A stretch of DNA of 64,000 nucleotides from Sphingobacteriales bacterium (GCA_012270485.1 JAAXIF010000064.1:31532-95531), one strand, 5' to 3'; counted from the first letter of the stretch, positions 44,296 through 53,792 are shown. The notes: generated by a model not told the origin, from the sequence alone. A program made the numbers and translations.

Positions 44296-45402
44296 TTATT
44301 CCCATTTAAAGGTCTTAAAAGCAACGGCATACACCACAATGGTCCACGCTCCCAATATCAACAACTCTTGTCCACAAGCCGCCAACCCTGCTCCTTCAAA
44401 TGCAATATTCCGCATGGCGTTATTGAAATGAGTCAATGGCAATATTTTACAAAGTGGCTGTAACCAAGAAGGAAATGCATCAATGGAAAAAAAAGTTCCT
44501 GCTAACAAAAACTGAGGAAGTGTGATAAGATTAGCAAATGGGGGAATACTGCTTTCATTTTTTGCCAGACTACTCACAATAAATCCAAATCCCATAAAAA
44601 GTATCAGCGCGATAAAACTCAGCAACATAATCGTCAAAAAGGTTTCCATACCGTTGACGAGTGTGAATTTAAAAGCAAAATGTCCCACCCCAATAATGAT
44701 CACTGCGGTCATCATTTGAAAGATAACCCTGCTCAATGCCTCACCTAATACAATATAAGGTCTTCTGATTGGCGTGGCATAAAACCGCTTCAACACCAAT
44801 TGTTGACGCAAATTGAAAAACAAAAAAGCTACCCCAAATACACCGGCGCTCAATAAAGAAAAACCTAACTGTCCGGGTAAAATAAAATCAATCGTACGAT
44901 AGACACGACCCGGGATCTTTTCAACTTCACTATTCACCAGTGCGATGGTGGGTGTATTCGCAAATGTTTGTTGATTGATACCGGCTATCACCGCATTTAA
45001 TATAGAACGAAGTACTTGTAAGTTTTGAGGGTTTACTGCTTCGGAACTCGATAATTGAATAGTATAAGGCGGATTCTCCAACCCCGACTTTTGTATGTTG
45101 ACGATAGCGGTCAATCTTCCTTTTTCAAGGTCTTCTTTTAATTCCTGTGCCGATTTTTCAATGATGCGTATACTGGGTATCTTTTTTAATGAAGGATAAA
45201 TGGGATTAAGGGTATCTGTCTGCTGTGCAAAAGCAATACTCAGCGAAACCTTCCCCCCACTGCCCACAAATCCGAATACCAAGATGAATATCAAAGGAAA
45301 TGCAATACTGAAAATAACTGCCGACGGACTTCTGAACACCGCTTTTAGACTAGCCCGGGTAATGGCTAACATCGCCTTAAATTGATTGTAGTGTGCTGAC
45401 AT
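44296..45402 (-). CDS. ABC-2 type transporter permease
   Basis: 368 aa from ATG 45402 (a TTG three codons earlier is less likely). N-terminal helix with SPSAVIFSIAFPLIFILVFGFVG, a large extracytoplasmic loop (about 60-180), then five further helices including LGEALSRVIFQMMTAVIIIGV and the C-terminal FFSIDAFPSWLQPLCKILPLTHFNNAMRNIAFEG block of ABC2_membrane_3 / YhhJ-type permeases. No ATPase gene is in the window, so its partner is elsewhere. Substrate unknown (drug or lipid export likely). Confidence 0.88.
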   Translation of the reverse strand: MSAHYNQFKAMLAITRASLKAVFRSPSAVIFSIAFPLIFILVFGFVGSGGKVSLSIAFAQQTDTLNPIYPSLKKIPSIRIIEKSAQELKEDLEKGRLTAIVNIQKSGLENPPYTIQLSSSEAVNPQNLQVLRSILNAVIAGINQQTFANTPTIALVNSEVEKIPGRVYRTIDFILPGQLGFSLLSAGVFGVAFLFFNLRQQLVLKRFYATPIRRPYIVLGEALSRVIFQMMTAVIIIGVGHFAFKFTLVNGMETFLTIMLLSFIALILFMGFGFIVSSLAKNESSIPPFANLITLPQFLLAGTFFSIDAFPSWLQPLCKILPLTHFNNAMRNIAFEGAGLAACGQELLILGAWTIVVYAVAFKTFKWE

Positions 45403-45474
45403 ATCCTTCAATTGGCTACAAATCTATCCTTTTCTGAAACAATCCAAAAAAAGTTGAAATCAAGTAGATATTAA

Positions 45475-45505
45475 GACAAATGTCGTATATTTGAATGACA
45501 AATGT
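45475..45505. promoter_or_regulatory. Promoter and operator-like repeats of the RES-Xre toxin-antitoxin operon
   Basis: GACAAATGT occurs at 45475-45483 and 45497-45505 (22-bp period) and CAAAT/ATTTG form an inverted pair (45477-45493). Between them TATATTTG (45486-45493) is an exact -7 element. This overlap of repeats and promoter is what autorepression by an Xre-type antitoxin would need. Confidence 0.6.
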
Positions 45506-45511
45506 TACGCT

Positions 45512-45958
45512 ATGGCAAAAGCAAAAAAAGTAGTTCCACCCAACACCTCCAACCGTATAGTGGAGGAGTTTGCTATGCCGTATATTCCTTCTAGTAAACT
45601 GCCAGTTCCATTAGTGGCGGAATTTACCTACCGCAAATTCAAAAAAATTGCTGATAAGGTTCCTTTTACACAAAGTGAATGGGCTGCTATTCTACACTTA
45701 TCTGAACGTACACTGCAGCGTTATGCTAAAAACAATGGCTCTTTTGAGGGTATTTATACTGATCGTATTTTACAACTACAAGAACTCATTGATATAGGTC
45801 TTTCAACCTTTACCTCTCCTGATAACTTTTATCAATGGTTAAAAAAGGATAAACTCGTGATGGGGCAAGTACTCAATTTTCAATCGCTGGCTTCTGCCCG
45901 GGGTATTCAGGAAACCATTCATCAACTCGTACGTATTCAGCAAGGTATTTACGCATGA
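45512..45958 (+). CDS. Xre/MbcA/ParS-type antitoxin (DUF2384)
   Basis: 148 aa from ATG 45512 (a TTG at 45491 would place the start inside the promoter). Residues about 55-100 form the Xre-like helix-turn-helix (TQSEWAAILHLSERTLQRYAKN), followed by the DUF2384 dimer/toxin-binding segment with FYQWLKKDKLVMGQVLNFQSLASARGIQETIHQLVRIQQGIY. Neutralises the RES toxin encoded immediately downstream, with which it shares the ATGA overlap. Confidence 0.9.
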   Translation: MAKAKKVVPPNTSNRIVEEFAMPYIPSSKLPVPLVAEFTYRKFKKIADKVPFTQSEWAAILHLSERTLQRYAKNNGSFEGIYTDRILQLQELIDIGLSTFTSPDNFYQWLKKDKLVMGQVLNFQSLASARGIQETIHQLVRIQQGIYA

Positions 45959-46419
45959 TCCTCTATCGTTTTGCCCATCATTTATTTGCGGATGATTTAA
46001 CCGGCACCGGAGCCAAATTGCACGGCGGGCGTTGGAACAATATTGGCACAAATGTATTGTACACCAGCGGTAGCATATCTTTAGCCTTATTAGAAATTCT
46101 GGTGAATGCAGGAAGTTTTGAAGCACTTCAGCCATTCAAATTAATCCAATTAACGCTTCCGGAGACCGCCATCAAATATCAGATCAATATTAAAAATTTG
46201 AAAAAGAACTGGCACCAAGATATCGGTTATACCCAATGGATGGGTACTGAGATACTGCAAGAGAAAAAAGCATTGGTGATTGAATGTCCATCTGCCATCA
46301 TTCCGCAGGAATCCAATTTTTTATTGAATCCTTTACACAAAGATTATCCGAAAATACGCATGAAGGAAGTGCTTGATTTTTATTTTGATGAGCGACTATT
46401 CCCCTTAGTGAACCGTTAG
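45955..46419 (+). CDS. RES-domain toxin
   Basis: 154 aa RES domain, the family of NAD-degrading or ADP-ribosylating toxins (ParT, MbcT). The family's name-giving residues are visible: Arg5/Arg26 (YRFA, GGRWN), Glu47 (ALLEI) and Ser120 in PQESNFLLNPLHKDYP. Coupled to the antitoxin by a 4-base ATGA overlap. Its 3' end overlaps the end of the convergent sppA gene by 15 bases. Looks intact. Confidence 0.92.
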   Translation: MILYRFAHHLFADDLTGTGAKLHGGRWNNIGTNVLYTSGSISLALLEILVNAGSFEALQPFKLIQLTLPETAIKYQINIKNLKKNWHQDIGYTQWMGTEILQEKKALVIECPSAIIPQESNFLLNPLHKDYPKIRMKEVLDFYFDERLFPLVNR

Positions 46420-48162
46420 AAAATAGGGCATTCTTGTCTGCGGCTCTCCCACCATTTGTTTCACTTGCTTCAACTGCTTCAATAAATTCCATTGTTCTAA
46501 ACCAATTTCTTCACTAACTAATGATGATTTGATGGATTTTTTATAGTTACCCATGATCTGTTGAAAAAAATCTTTTTTCTCAGGATATTCCCTGATCCTA
46601 TAGTCATCTACTTTAGCCAGATCAGCTGCATGTTCAATTGCGTCTTGCAATGTTCCAATTTTATCTACCAACCCTATTTGTATGGCTCTGGAACCCGTCC
46701 ATACCCTTCCCTGTGCAATACTATCTACATATTCCATGCTTCTATCTCGACCTTCAGATACCCTGCTTTTAAAAGTATGATAGATAGAATCGGTGGCTGA
46801 TTGGAAAAAATTTTTTTCAGGTTCTGTGAGTGGACGATCACCTGCTCCCATATCCGCAAAAGGCGCTGTTCGTACGCGATCTGTGGTAATACCCAATTTA
46901 TTTTTTAAGAAGGATTCAAAGTTGGGAACAATACTGAATACGCCAATAGAACCCGTAATGGTTGTTTCATTGGCGAAAACAGCATTGGCATTACATGCGA
47001 TGTAATAACCCCCAGAAGCCGCCACATCTCCCATACTGACCACAACAGGTTTCACTTTTTTAGCCAAAGAAATTTCTCGCCAAATCACATCACTTGCCAA
47101 TGCACTTCCTCCGGGTGAGTTCACTCGAAGTACGATGGCTTTTACATCTTTATCCAATCTTACTTTGCGCAATACATTTTTGAATACATCGCTGCCTACC
47201 TGTTCTTCATCCCCTTCACCGCTAACAATATCGCCTTGTGCAAACACCACTGCTATTTTGCCGCCACTGACATAGTTATCAAGTGATGTTGCTTTTGCAT
47301 ATTCATTGATGGTTACAAAATTGATGGATGATTTGGGATCTTTTTTTAACCATTTGAGCATTTCTCCTTTTACTTCATCATCATATTTCAATCCATCTAC
47401 CAGTTTATACTGTTGCGCATCAACTGCTGTTTGAATGGTACCGTTGATGGCCAATTGATGCAATATAGCAGAATCAATATTTCTGGATGCAGCGGTAGAA
47501 CGTAAAAAAGAAGCATACAGATCACCCAACCACACTGCAGTCTGTAAACGATTGGCTTCTGTCATTTTAGTTTCTCTCAGTGGCTCGGTAGCACTCTTAA
47601 ACTTCCCTGCATAAAATATTTGCGGTTCGATTTGCAGCTTATCCAGCATCCCTTTCAGAAAAAAAAGATTGGAAGAAAAACCAGACCACTCCAATCCACC
47701 CTGCGGATGCACATATACTCTCTCAGCAGCATTGGCTACATAGTAGGCTTTTTGTGTCATGGTTTCTCCATAAGCCAATACAAACTTTCTTGATTTTTTG
47801 AAATCCAATACAGCCTTACGCAACTCTTCACTAGCCGAAAATCCATTGGCATTGTCTGCCGCTAGAATGTATAAGCCTTTTACAGATGAATCAGATTTTG
47901 CTTCGTTCAATAATCTCACCACTTCAAAAAGTGATGGAATTTCTGCTTCTGCATCGGAGATAAAAGCTCCCAAGGGGTTTTCCTGCGCTTGTTCCCTGAA
48001 ATTGACAGACAAGTCAAGTACCAATACCGCTTTAGTACCTACTACCGGTACTTCAGGTGTTGCTGCACTTGAAATAAATCCAATCAATAAAAACAATCCT
48101 ATCACTGTAAATACAATCAATGCGAGTAAGGATGCAAAGAATATTTTGAAGAAATTACGCAT
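46405..48162 (-). CDS. sppA: Signal peptide peptidase SppA (67K type)
   Basis: 585 aa with an N-terminal membrane anchor (10-32) and two protease halves, the long SppA type. Catalytic Lys in YAGKFKSATEPL (Lys189) of the first half and Ser383 in DVAASGGYYIAC of the second match the Ser/Lys dyad of E. coli SppA. The segment NSPGGSAL shapes the oxyanion region. Degrades cleaved signal peptides at the inner membrane. Confidence 0.94.
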   Translation of the reverse strand: MRNFFKIFFASLLALIVFTVIGLFLLIGFISSAATPEVPVVGTKAVLVLDLSVNFREQAQENPLGAFISDAEAEIPSLFEVVRLLNEAKSDSSVKGLYILAADNANGFSASEELRKAVLDFKKSRKFVLAYGETMTQKAYYVANAAERVYVHPQGGLEWSGFSSNLFFLKGMLDKLQIEPQIFYAGKFKSATEPLRETKMTEANRLQTAVWLGDLYASFLRSTAASRNIDSAILHQLAINGTIQTAVDAQQYKLVDGLKYDDEVKGEMLKWLKKDPKSSINFVTINEYAKATSLDNYVSGGKIAVVFAQGDIVSGEGDEEQVGSDVFKNVLRKVRLDKDVKAIVLRVNSPGGSALASDVIWREISLAKKVKPVVVSMGDVAASGGYYIACNANAVFANETTITGSIGVFSIVPNFESFLKNKLGITTDRVRTAPFADMGAGDRPLTEPEKNFFQSATDSIYHTFKSRVSEGRDRSMEYVDSIAQGRVWTGSRAIQIGLVDKIGTLQDAIEHAADLAKVDDYRIREYPEKKDFFQQIMGNYKKSIKSSLVSEEIGLEQWNLLKQLKQVKQMVGEPQTRMPYFLTVH

Positions 48163-48239
48163 AATGCCTTTGTTTAATGACCGTCCACAGATACACTTAT
48201 CGTTTCAATGAAATAATCCTGTATGACTTTGTGAATTTA

Positions 48240-48265
48240 AAGATATTTGGAGCTGTAAATATCTT
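48240..48265. promoter_or_regulatory. Inverted repeat between divergent sppA and folK
   Basis: AAGATATTT and AAATATCTT (48240-48248 and 48257-48265) form a perfect 9-bp inverted repeat with an 8-base spacer, ending 7 bases before the folK start codon. It could be an operator or an RNA hairpin in the folK leader, though the frame of regulation is unknown. Confidence 0.4.
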
Positions 48266-48271
48266 CAATTT

Positions 48272-48751
48272 ATGAATACAGCGTATTTGCTGACAGGCGG
48301 TAATATGGGAAACCGGTTGAACCATTTGCGGCAAGCGGCTGAATGGATTCAACAAAAATGCGGAAAAATACTTGCCCAATCGTCTGTATATGAAACGGAA
48401 GCCTGGGGTAAAACAGACCAGCCCGCTTTTTTGAACCAGGCTTTACAAGTAGAAACAGACCTATCCCCGGATGCACTGATGCAAGCATTGCTGGATATAG
48501 AAACTGTAATGGGACGTACCAGAACCATCAAAATGGGGCCTCGGATCATTGATCTGGATATTTTATTGATTGATGACTTGATACAAACATCTGCACTACT
48601 CACCATCCCCCATCCGGCACTTACCCTGCGTAAATTTGCATTGTTACCATTGGCCGAAATTGCCCCACTGCTCATGCATCCCCTCGAAAAGAAATCGATT
48701 CTGGAATTACTTGAAATCTGTCCGGATACTTTAAATGTGCAAAAAAAATAA
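48272..48751 (+). CDS. folK: 2-amino-4-hydroxy-6-hydroxymethyldihydropteridine pyrophosphokinase
   Basis: 159 aa HPPK: LLTGGNMGNRL at the N terminus, SSVYETEAWG, and the signature GRTRTIKMGPRIIDLDILLIDD, which binds ATP and Mg. Adds pyrophosphate in folate biosynthesis. Followed by the deoxynucleoside kinase gene after about 50 bases. Confidence 0.95.
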   Translation: MNTAYLLTGGNMGNRLNHLRQAAEWIQQKCGKILAQSSVYETEAWGKTDQPAFLNQALQVETDLSPDALMQALLDIETVMGRTRTIKMGPRIIDLDILLIDDLIQTSALLTIPHPALTLRKFALLPLAEIAPLLMHPLEKKSILELLEICPDTLNVQKK

Positions 48752-48800
48752 AGGATCGCGACTGTTGCGCGGTTAATTTTGGACGCTATTGCTATCGGAC

Positions 48801-49433
48801 ATGAAGTATCAATATATTACAGTTGAAGGAAATATCGGCGCGGGTAAAACAACATTGGCTCATTTATTATCCAAAAAGTTAAATGCCAGGTTGATCTTGG
48901 AAGAATTTGCCGACAATCCATTCCTGCCAAAATTCTATGATAACCCTCAACAATATGCTTTTCCTTTAGAGTTGTTCTTTATGGCTGAGCGATATAAGCA
49001 ATTGAAGGACATGTTACATACCAAGGACATGTTTCAACATGTAACTGTCTCTGATTATCTCTTTACAAAATGTTTGTTATTCGCTAAGGTTAATTTACCC
49101 GAAGAAGAGTTTAGGTTGTATCAGAAATTGTTTGACATCATTCATCAGCAATTGGTATTTCCTGATATTTTGATCTATCTGCATGCACCTGTTAATAAAC
49201 TTCAACAGAATATCAGAAAACGAAACCGCGAATATGAGCAGTCTATTCCGGATGAATATTTATTCAATATACAAGAGACTTATACCAGCTATATCAAACA
49301 ACATAATATTAAAACTATCTTTATTGATGCCAGCAATGCCGATTTTTTAGGTAATGAAAAGCACCTGGATATTGTTTTAGATGCACTGGAAAAAGAGTAT
49401 GATGGCGGACAACATTATTTCAGTTTACCCTGA
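48801..49433 (+). CDS. Deoxynucleoside kinase
   Basis: 210 aa from ATG 48801. P-loop GNIGAGKTTLAHLL (9-22), LILEEFADNPFLPKFYDNP, the usual DRS-like segment ending in TVSDYLFTKCLLFAK and the lid Arg-rich segment RKRNREYEQSI are those of the dNK/dGK family. Phosphorylates deoxyadenosine or deoxyguanosine for salvage; exact specificity unknown. Confidence 0.92.
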   Translation: MKYQYITVEGNIGAGKTTLAHLLSKKLNARLILEEFADNPFLPKFYDNPQQYAFPLELFFMAERYKQLKDMLHTKDMFQHVTVSDYLFTKCLLFAKVNLPEEEFRLYQKLFDIIHQQLVFPDILIYLHAPVNKLQQNIRKRNREYEQSIPDEYLFNIQETYTSYIKQHNIKTIFIDASNADFLGNEKHLDIVLDALEKEYDGGQHYFSLP

Positions 49434-49452
49434 GAAAGTATAATATCAGTAC

Positions 49453-50694
49453 ATGGATAAACCAGTATATGATCCATTCGCAGCCATGCGAATTCCAGAA
49501 TACAGAAATCTGATGATGGGAAGGTTCCTGTTCATCATGGGATTGCGTATGATGGGAACCCTAGTAGGCTGGTGGATCTACGAACTCACCAATGACCCTT
49601 TTGCCATTGGACTGATTGGTCTTTCTGAAGTCATTCCTGCTGTATCACTTTCCTTGTATGCCGGACATGTGATTGATATCAGTGAAAAAAGAAAATTATT
49701 GCTGAGAGGGGTTACGTTGTATTTTGTTTGTGCCTTGTTTTTATTGTTATTGTCTACCTCCTACACAACAGCCCAGTTCAGTAAACACTGGATTGCTTTT
49801 TCCATTTATATCATCATATTTTTTACCGGTATCATTCGTGCATTTACCGGTCCTACTTTTGGAACGATGGTGGCATCCATTGTACCTAGGGAGCTACTCC
49901 AAAATGCCACTACCTGGAATCAGGGGATCTGGCTTTCTGCTTCCGTAACCGGTCATGCAACGGTAGGTTTCTTAATTGCCTTCATGGGAAATACGGGTTC
50001 GCTTGCGGTGATCTGTTCGCTGGTGTCAATCGGTTTTCTTTTCATGTTTCAGATCAAGCCCAAACCCTCTCTCAACGAGCCTGGTGAGAAAAAAACTTTA
50101 GACAGTGTAAAAGAGGGATTGAGTTTTGTTTTTAAAACGAAAGAATTACTGGGCGCGCTAAGTCTTGATCTGTTTGCTGTTTTATTTGGCGGTGCTGTAG
50201 CTATGATTCCGGTCTTTGCCAAAGACATTCTCAAAACCGGTCCCATTGGATTTGGTTGGTTGAATGCGGCATCTGATATCGGCTCTATCCTCATTGTAAT
50301 TTTATTGACGCTATTCCCGCTAAAAAAACAACAAGGCAAGAAATTGTTATTGGCGGTAGCGGGTTTTGGTATTTGTATCATCATATTCGCTTTCTCAAGA
50401 TTATTTTGGTTGTCTTTTGCCGTACTACTTTTAAGCGGCATGTTAGACGGTATCAGTATGATCATTCGCGGAACCATTGTTCAATTGAAAACACCTGACC
50501 AAATGCGGGGAAGAGTGATGAGTGTGAACTCTATGTTCATCAACAGCAGTAATGAATTGGGACAATTTGAAAGCGGTGTTGCAGCGAAGTTGCTGGGCGT
50601 TGTTCCATCTGTTGTTTTCGGTGGATGCATGACGCTACTTGTGGTAGCAACTACCTGGTTCAAGGCGCCTAGTCTGCGAAAGATGGAATATTGA
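49453..50694 (+). CDS. MFS exporter (EntS-like)
   Basis: 413 aa, twelve membrane segments. The loop-2/3 motif appears as GHVIDISEKRKLLLRG, and the C-terminal half contains GMLDGISMIIRGTIVQLKTPDQMRGRVMSVN, which is typical of the EntS/DUF894 branch of exporters. Substrate unknown. Operon with the kinase gene is possible (19-base gap). Confidence 0.88.
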   Translation: MDKPVYDPFAAMRIPEYRNLMMGRFLFIMGLRMMGTLVGWWIYELTNDPFAIGLIGLSEVIPAVSLSLYAGHVIDISEKRKLLLRGVTLYFVCALFLLLLSTSYTTAQFSKHWIAFSIYIIIFFTGIIRAFTGPTFGTMVASIVPRELLQNATTWNQGIWLSASVTGHATVGFLIAFMGNTGSLAVICSLVSIGFLFMFQIKPKPSLNEPGEKKTLDSVKEGLSFVFKTKELLGALSLDLFAVLFGGAVAMIPVFAKDILKTGPIGFGWLNAASDIGSILIVILLTLFPLKKQQGKKLLLAVAGFGICIIIFAFSRLFWLSFAVLLLSGMLDGISMIIRGTIVQLKTPDQMRGRVMSVNSMFINSSNELGQFESGVAAKLLGVVPSVVFGGCMTLLVVATTWFKAPSLRKMEY

Positions 50695-50711
50695 GGGATA
50701 GCTTATGGCCA

Positions 50712-50727
50712 ATAGTCCATGGACTAT
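50712..50727. repeat. 16-bp palindrome ATAGTCCATGGACTAT
   Basis: A perfect palindrome 17 bases after the MFS stop codon. Its sequence is a shortened version of the CCATGGAC-type palindromes at 41399 and 54568. Confidence 0.6.
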
Positions 50728-50739
50728 AGTATAAAAAAA

Positions 50740-50775
50740 GAGGCTGTATCAGATTTTTGATACAGCCTCCTTTTA
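50740..50775. terminator. Bidirectional terminator between convergent genes
   Basis: Perfect 12-bp stem GAGGCTGTATCA with loop GATTTT. An A-run precedes and a T-rich run follows, so it can end transcription from both the MFS gene and the M1 peptidase gene, whose stops flank it. Confidence 0.85.
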
Positions 50776-50778
50776 TTA

Positions 50779-52662
50779 TTAATCGGGTATAATCAGTTTA
50801 TTGTTGTTTCGGTTGATATCGGCTAATCGCATAGATGGATCAATCTCGATGGATTTAATATCCTGTATACCTCTGCTGATCGTGAATTTGTATTCGGGGT
50901 GCGTCCAGCGCCATGGTTTTTCTACTATTCTCTCGGTTGCATCTTCTGCAGGTTTTACGCCATACATGAGATTGAGTGGAATATTGTGTATTTCTTGTTT
51001 ACCATCTTTGTAGGTTACCAATACATCCAAAGGCATCGGCATTTTACCTATACGTTTCATGGTCAATGTTGCCTTACCTTCTACTACATTGATATCACCA
51101 ACTGCATAATCAATGGTTTTGGTAGAGTTGATAAAATATTCTTTGTACCAATCCAATTCCATCCCACTTCTCTTTTCGGCAACACGAATGAAATCATTGG
51201 GATTGGGATGTTTGAAACGCCATTGGTAATAATAATCCAATAATATTTGGTCGCGCACTTTTGCACCTACGATATATCCGAGTTGTTCCATGAATACAGC
51301 GCCTTTACTGTAAGATGCTGCTCCATAAGCAAAATTGGTATTGTAATGATCAGCATGTGTACTTGCCGGTTCCTCAAATCCACTTCTTGCCAAATTGAGA
51401 TAACTGCGATAAGATCCTTCGGCTGCAAAGGCTTTACTACCTCTCATTTCAGCCATGACTCTGGATGTTGCATAATCTGTAAACCCTTCGTCCATCCAAG
51501 GATATAAAGCTTCATTGGAACCCATCATCATTTGATACCAACTATGCATCCACTCATGTATCGCTGTTCCGATACTGGCGTTTTTCATCAAGGTAGCCAT
51601 TGGGTATTCCATACCACCATCTCCACCTTGTACAAAAGTGTAGGTTTTATAAGGATAAGGACCAAAAGTTTTGGCGATGATTGGATATGCTAACACAGCT
51701 GTATCTAAAACACGCTGCCAACGAGCATCATTAATAGCTGATGATGAATCCATTCCTTTATACACAACACGGATCAATGGTCCGTTTGTAACTGCTTTAG
51801 TGATCATTTTATATTTCGGATCGGCTGCCCACATAAAATCATGTACGTTATAAGCTTGCCATTTCCATGTAACAGTGTTTCCTGAAGGTGTTACAGGTTT
51901 ACTGCCTGCAGTTTCATAACCCCGTCCAATTTCATTCGCATTGATTAAATCTCCACCTGCAGTAACGAAATAGTTTTTATCAATCGTGATATTGACATCA
52001 AAATCTCCCCATACACCATAAAATTCACGAGCGATATAGGGGTTGGCATTCCAACCTTGGTAATCATATTCTACCAACTTAGGATACCACTGACTCATAC
52101 TATAGCGAACCCCTTCTGCATTATCTCTTCCGCTTCTGCGTATTTGCAAAGGCACTTGTGCTTCAAATTGAACATCCATTTGAATTTTGGATTTGGGCAT
52201 GATGGGTTTTGCCAACACCACTTCCAGTATGGTTTCATGCTCTATTAACTCCTGCGCAGCACCATTGATTTTGACAGATGCCACGCGCTGAAATCCGATT
52301 TGATCCGGAGTCAGTTTACTGATTCTGTCTTTTACTCTTGCATCCCAATCCAATCCATCACTTCCTCTGGAAGGTTCGCGCAAAACCGTTTTACCAAGTT
52401 CACGACTACGAACATCCATGCTGCTGTTGGGTTGGAATGCATTCCAATACAAGTGAAAGAAAACCCTTGTTAACGTATCCGGAGAATTATTCCAATAATC
52501 TATTTTCTCTGTTCCTGTAAACCGGTTGGTATTTACATCCATGTTTACATTGATCTGGTATTTGATCTTTTGTTGCCAACGGTCAGATTGTGCGGAGGTA
52601 ATAGTTGACAGTTGACAGGTAACAGTTGACAGGAAGAGAAATTTCAGTAGTGATTTTTTCAT
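50779..52662 (-). CDS. M1-family metallopeptidase, exported
   Basis: 627 aa with an N-terminal signal peptide (1-24). M1 zinc site H369-E-W-M-H373 with Glu392 (WMDEGFTDY), and the exopeptidase-like GGMEYPM (349-355) in place of GGMEN, a variant seen in Bacteroidota M1 proteins. The signal peptide region (TVTCQLSTITSA) is encoded by three TTGACAG words (52605-52632), the same repeat as at 26266-26346. A periplasmic aminopeptidase is likely. Confidence 0.92.
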   Translation of the reverse strand: MKKSLLKFLFLSTVTCQLSTITSAQSDRWQQKIKYQINVNMDVNTNRFTGTEKIDYWNNSPDTLTRVFFHLYWNAFQPNSSMDVRSRELGKTVLREPSRGSDGLDWDARVKDRISKLTPDQIGFQRVASVKINGAAQELIEHETILEVVLAKPIMPKSKIQMDVQFEAQVPLQIRRSGRDNAEGVRYSMSQWYPKLVEYDYQGWNANPYIAREFYGVWGDFDVNITIDKNYFVTAGGDLINANEIGRGYETAGSKPVTPSGNTVTWKWQAYNVHDFMWAADPKYKMITKAVTNGPLIRVVYKGMDSSSAINDARWQRVLDTAVLAYPIIAKTFGPYPYKTYTFVQGGDGGMEYPMATLMKNASIGTAIHEWMHSWYQMMMGSNEALYPWMDEGFTDYATSRVMAEMRGSKAFAAEGSYRSYLNLARSGFEEPASTHADHYNTNFAYGAASYSKGAVFMEQLGYIVGAKVRDQILLDYYYQWRFKHPNPNDFIRVAEKRSGMELDWYKEYFINSTKTIDYAVGDINVVEGKATLTMKRIGKMPMPLDVLVTYKDGKQEIHNIPLNLMYGVKPAEDATERIVEKPWRWTHPEYKFTISRGIQDIKSIEIDPSMRLADINRNNNKLIIPD

Positions 52663-52796
52663 GTCGTGCTAATCGTTTATGAGTGGCTAATTTCAGAAAA
52701 AAAACCGAGCAATAATGCTATTTTATGATGGAATTAAAAACATCTTGAGATGACTATCAATAATGGAATACAGATGAAATACCTATAAGAATATAC

Positions 52797-53468
52797 CTAC
52801 TGGTGTTTGTCTCCTGCTACAACAATTACTATTTCTCCCTTGACCGTTTTTAGGCGAAAGTGCTCTGCTACTTCTTGTAATGTACCCCGATAATTTTCTT
52901 CAAACATTTTCGTGAGTTCTCTGCTAACACTACAATATCGATCAGCACCGAAATAACCGGCCATTTCTTCCAAGGTTTTCACGAGTCGCATCGGACTTTC
53001 ATAAAACACCATGGTTCGCTCCTCGGTAGCCAATTGTTTAAAAAGTGTTTGTCTACCTTTTTTCAATGGTAAAAATCCTTCAAACACAAAACGATTAGAA
53101 GGTATTCCACTATTCACCAATGCAGGAACAAATGCAGTGGTTCCTGGCAAACATTCTACCTTGATACCTTCCTGTACACAGGCTCTTACCAATAAAAAAG
53201 CCGGATCAGAAATTCCCGGTGTGCCTGCATCTGTAATCAATGCAAAGTTTTTTCCGGCTTTCATCTGATCTGTCAAATGAGCCACTACTTTATGTTCATT
53301 GTGTTGGTGATAGGGAGAAAGCGGTTTCTGTATCTGATAGTGATTCAAAAACTTTGAGGAGGTACGTGTATCCTCACATAAGATCACATCCACCTGCTGT
53401 AATACTTCCAAAGAGCGAAGTGTTACATCCTTGAGGTTACCGATGGGTGTGGGGACGAGATACAGCAT
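52797..53468 (-). CDS. rsmI: 16S rRNA (cytidine(1402)-2'-O)-methyltransferase
   Basis: 223 aa. LYLVPTPIGNLKDVTLRSLEVL at the N terminus, EDTRTSSKFLNHY, SPYHQHNEHK and the SAM-binding ALITDAGTPGISDPAFLLVRAC with LPGTTAFVPALVNSGI are the RsmI/YraL blocks. Somewhat shorter than E. coli RsmI, lacking the C-terminal extension. Methylates C1402 of 16S rRNA. Confidence 0.95.
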   Translation of the reverse strand: MLYLVPTPIGNLKDVTLRSLEVLQQVDVILCEDTRTSSKFLNHYQIQKPLSPYHQHNEHKVVAHLTDQMKAGKNFALITDAGTPGISDPAFLLVRACVQEGIKVECLPGTTAFVPALVNSGIPSNRFVFEGFLPLKKGRQTLFKQLATEERTMVFYESPMRLVKTLEEMAGYFGADRYCSVSRELTKMFEENYRGTLQEVAEHFRLKTVKGEIVIVVAGDKHQ

Positions 53469-53481
53469 ATATCTTTGATCT

Positions 53482-53533
53482 TTGATTTTTTGATCTTTGA
53501 TTTTAAATCATAAATCAAAGATCAAAAAATCAA
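53482..53533. repeat. Composite palindrome, 22-bp arms (TTTGATC words)
   Basis: Arms 53482-53503 and 53512-53533 are reverse complements with an 8-base loop, using the same TTTGATC / TTTTTTGATC words as the element at 38510-38562. It lies between purS and rsmI and could attenuate or process the purS transcript. Confidence 0.75.
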
Positions 53534-53543
53534 GAAATCAGCA

Positions 53544-53792
53544 TTAGTTTATCATTTCAATCTCATAAAACTCCATCACCGGATTGGCGAGTAGTTTTTT
53601 GGAGGCGTCTTCGGCTATTTGACGGGCTTCTGCTTCAGAAGCGGCTTCTATCTGCAGCGTAATGTGTTTTCCAACTCGCACATCACTCACGGCTCCTAAA
53701 CCGAGGTTTTGGAGTCCACCCAACACCGCTTTACCTTGTGGATCGAGAAGGTCTTTTAATGGCATTACTTTGATCTGCACGTTATAGGTCAT
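53544..53792 (-). CDS. purS: Phosphoribosylformylglycinamidine synthase subunit PurS
   Basis: 82 aa, the full PurS length: IKVMPLKDLLDPQGKAVLGGLQNLGLGAVSDVRVGKHITLQIEA and EDASKKLLANPVMEFYEIE. It bridges PurL and PurQ in purine synthesis; their genes are not here. Four-base overlap with the preceding PssA gene (ATGA-type). Confidence 0.95.
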   Translation of the reverse strand: MTYNVQIKVMPLKDLLDPQGKAVLGGLQNLGLGAVSDVRVGKHITLQIEAASEAEARQIAEDASKKLLANPVMEFYEIEMIN

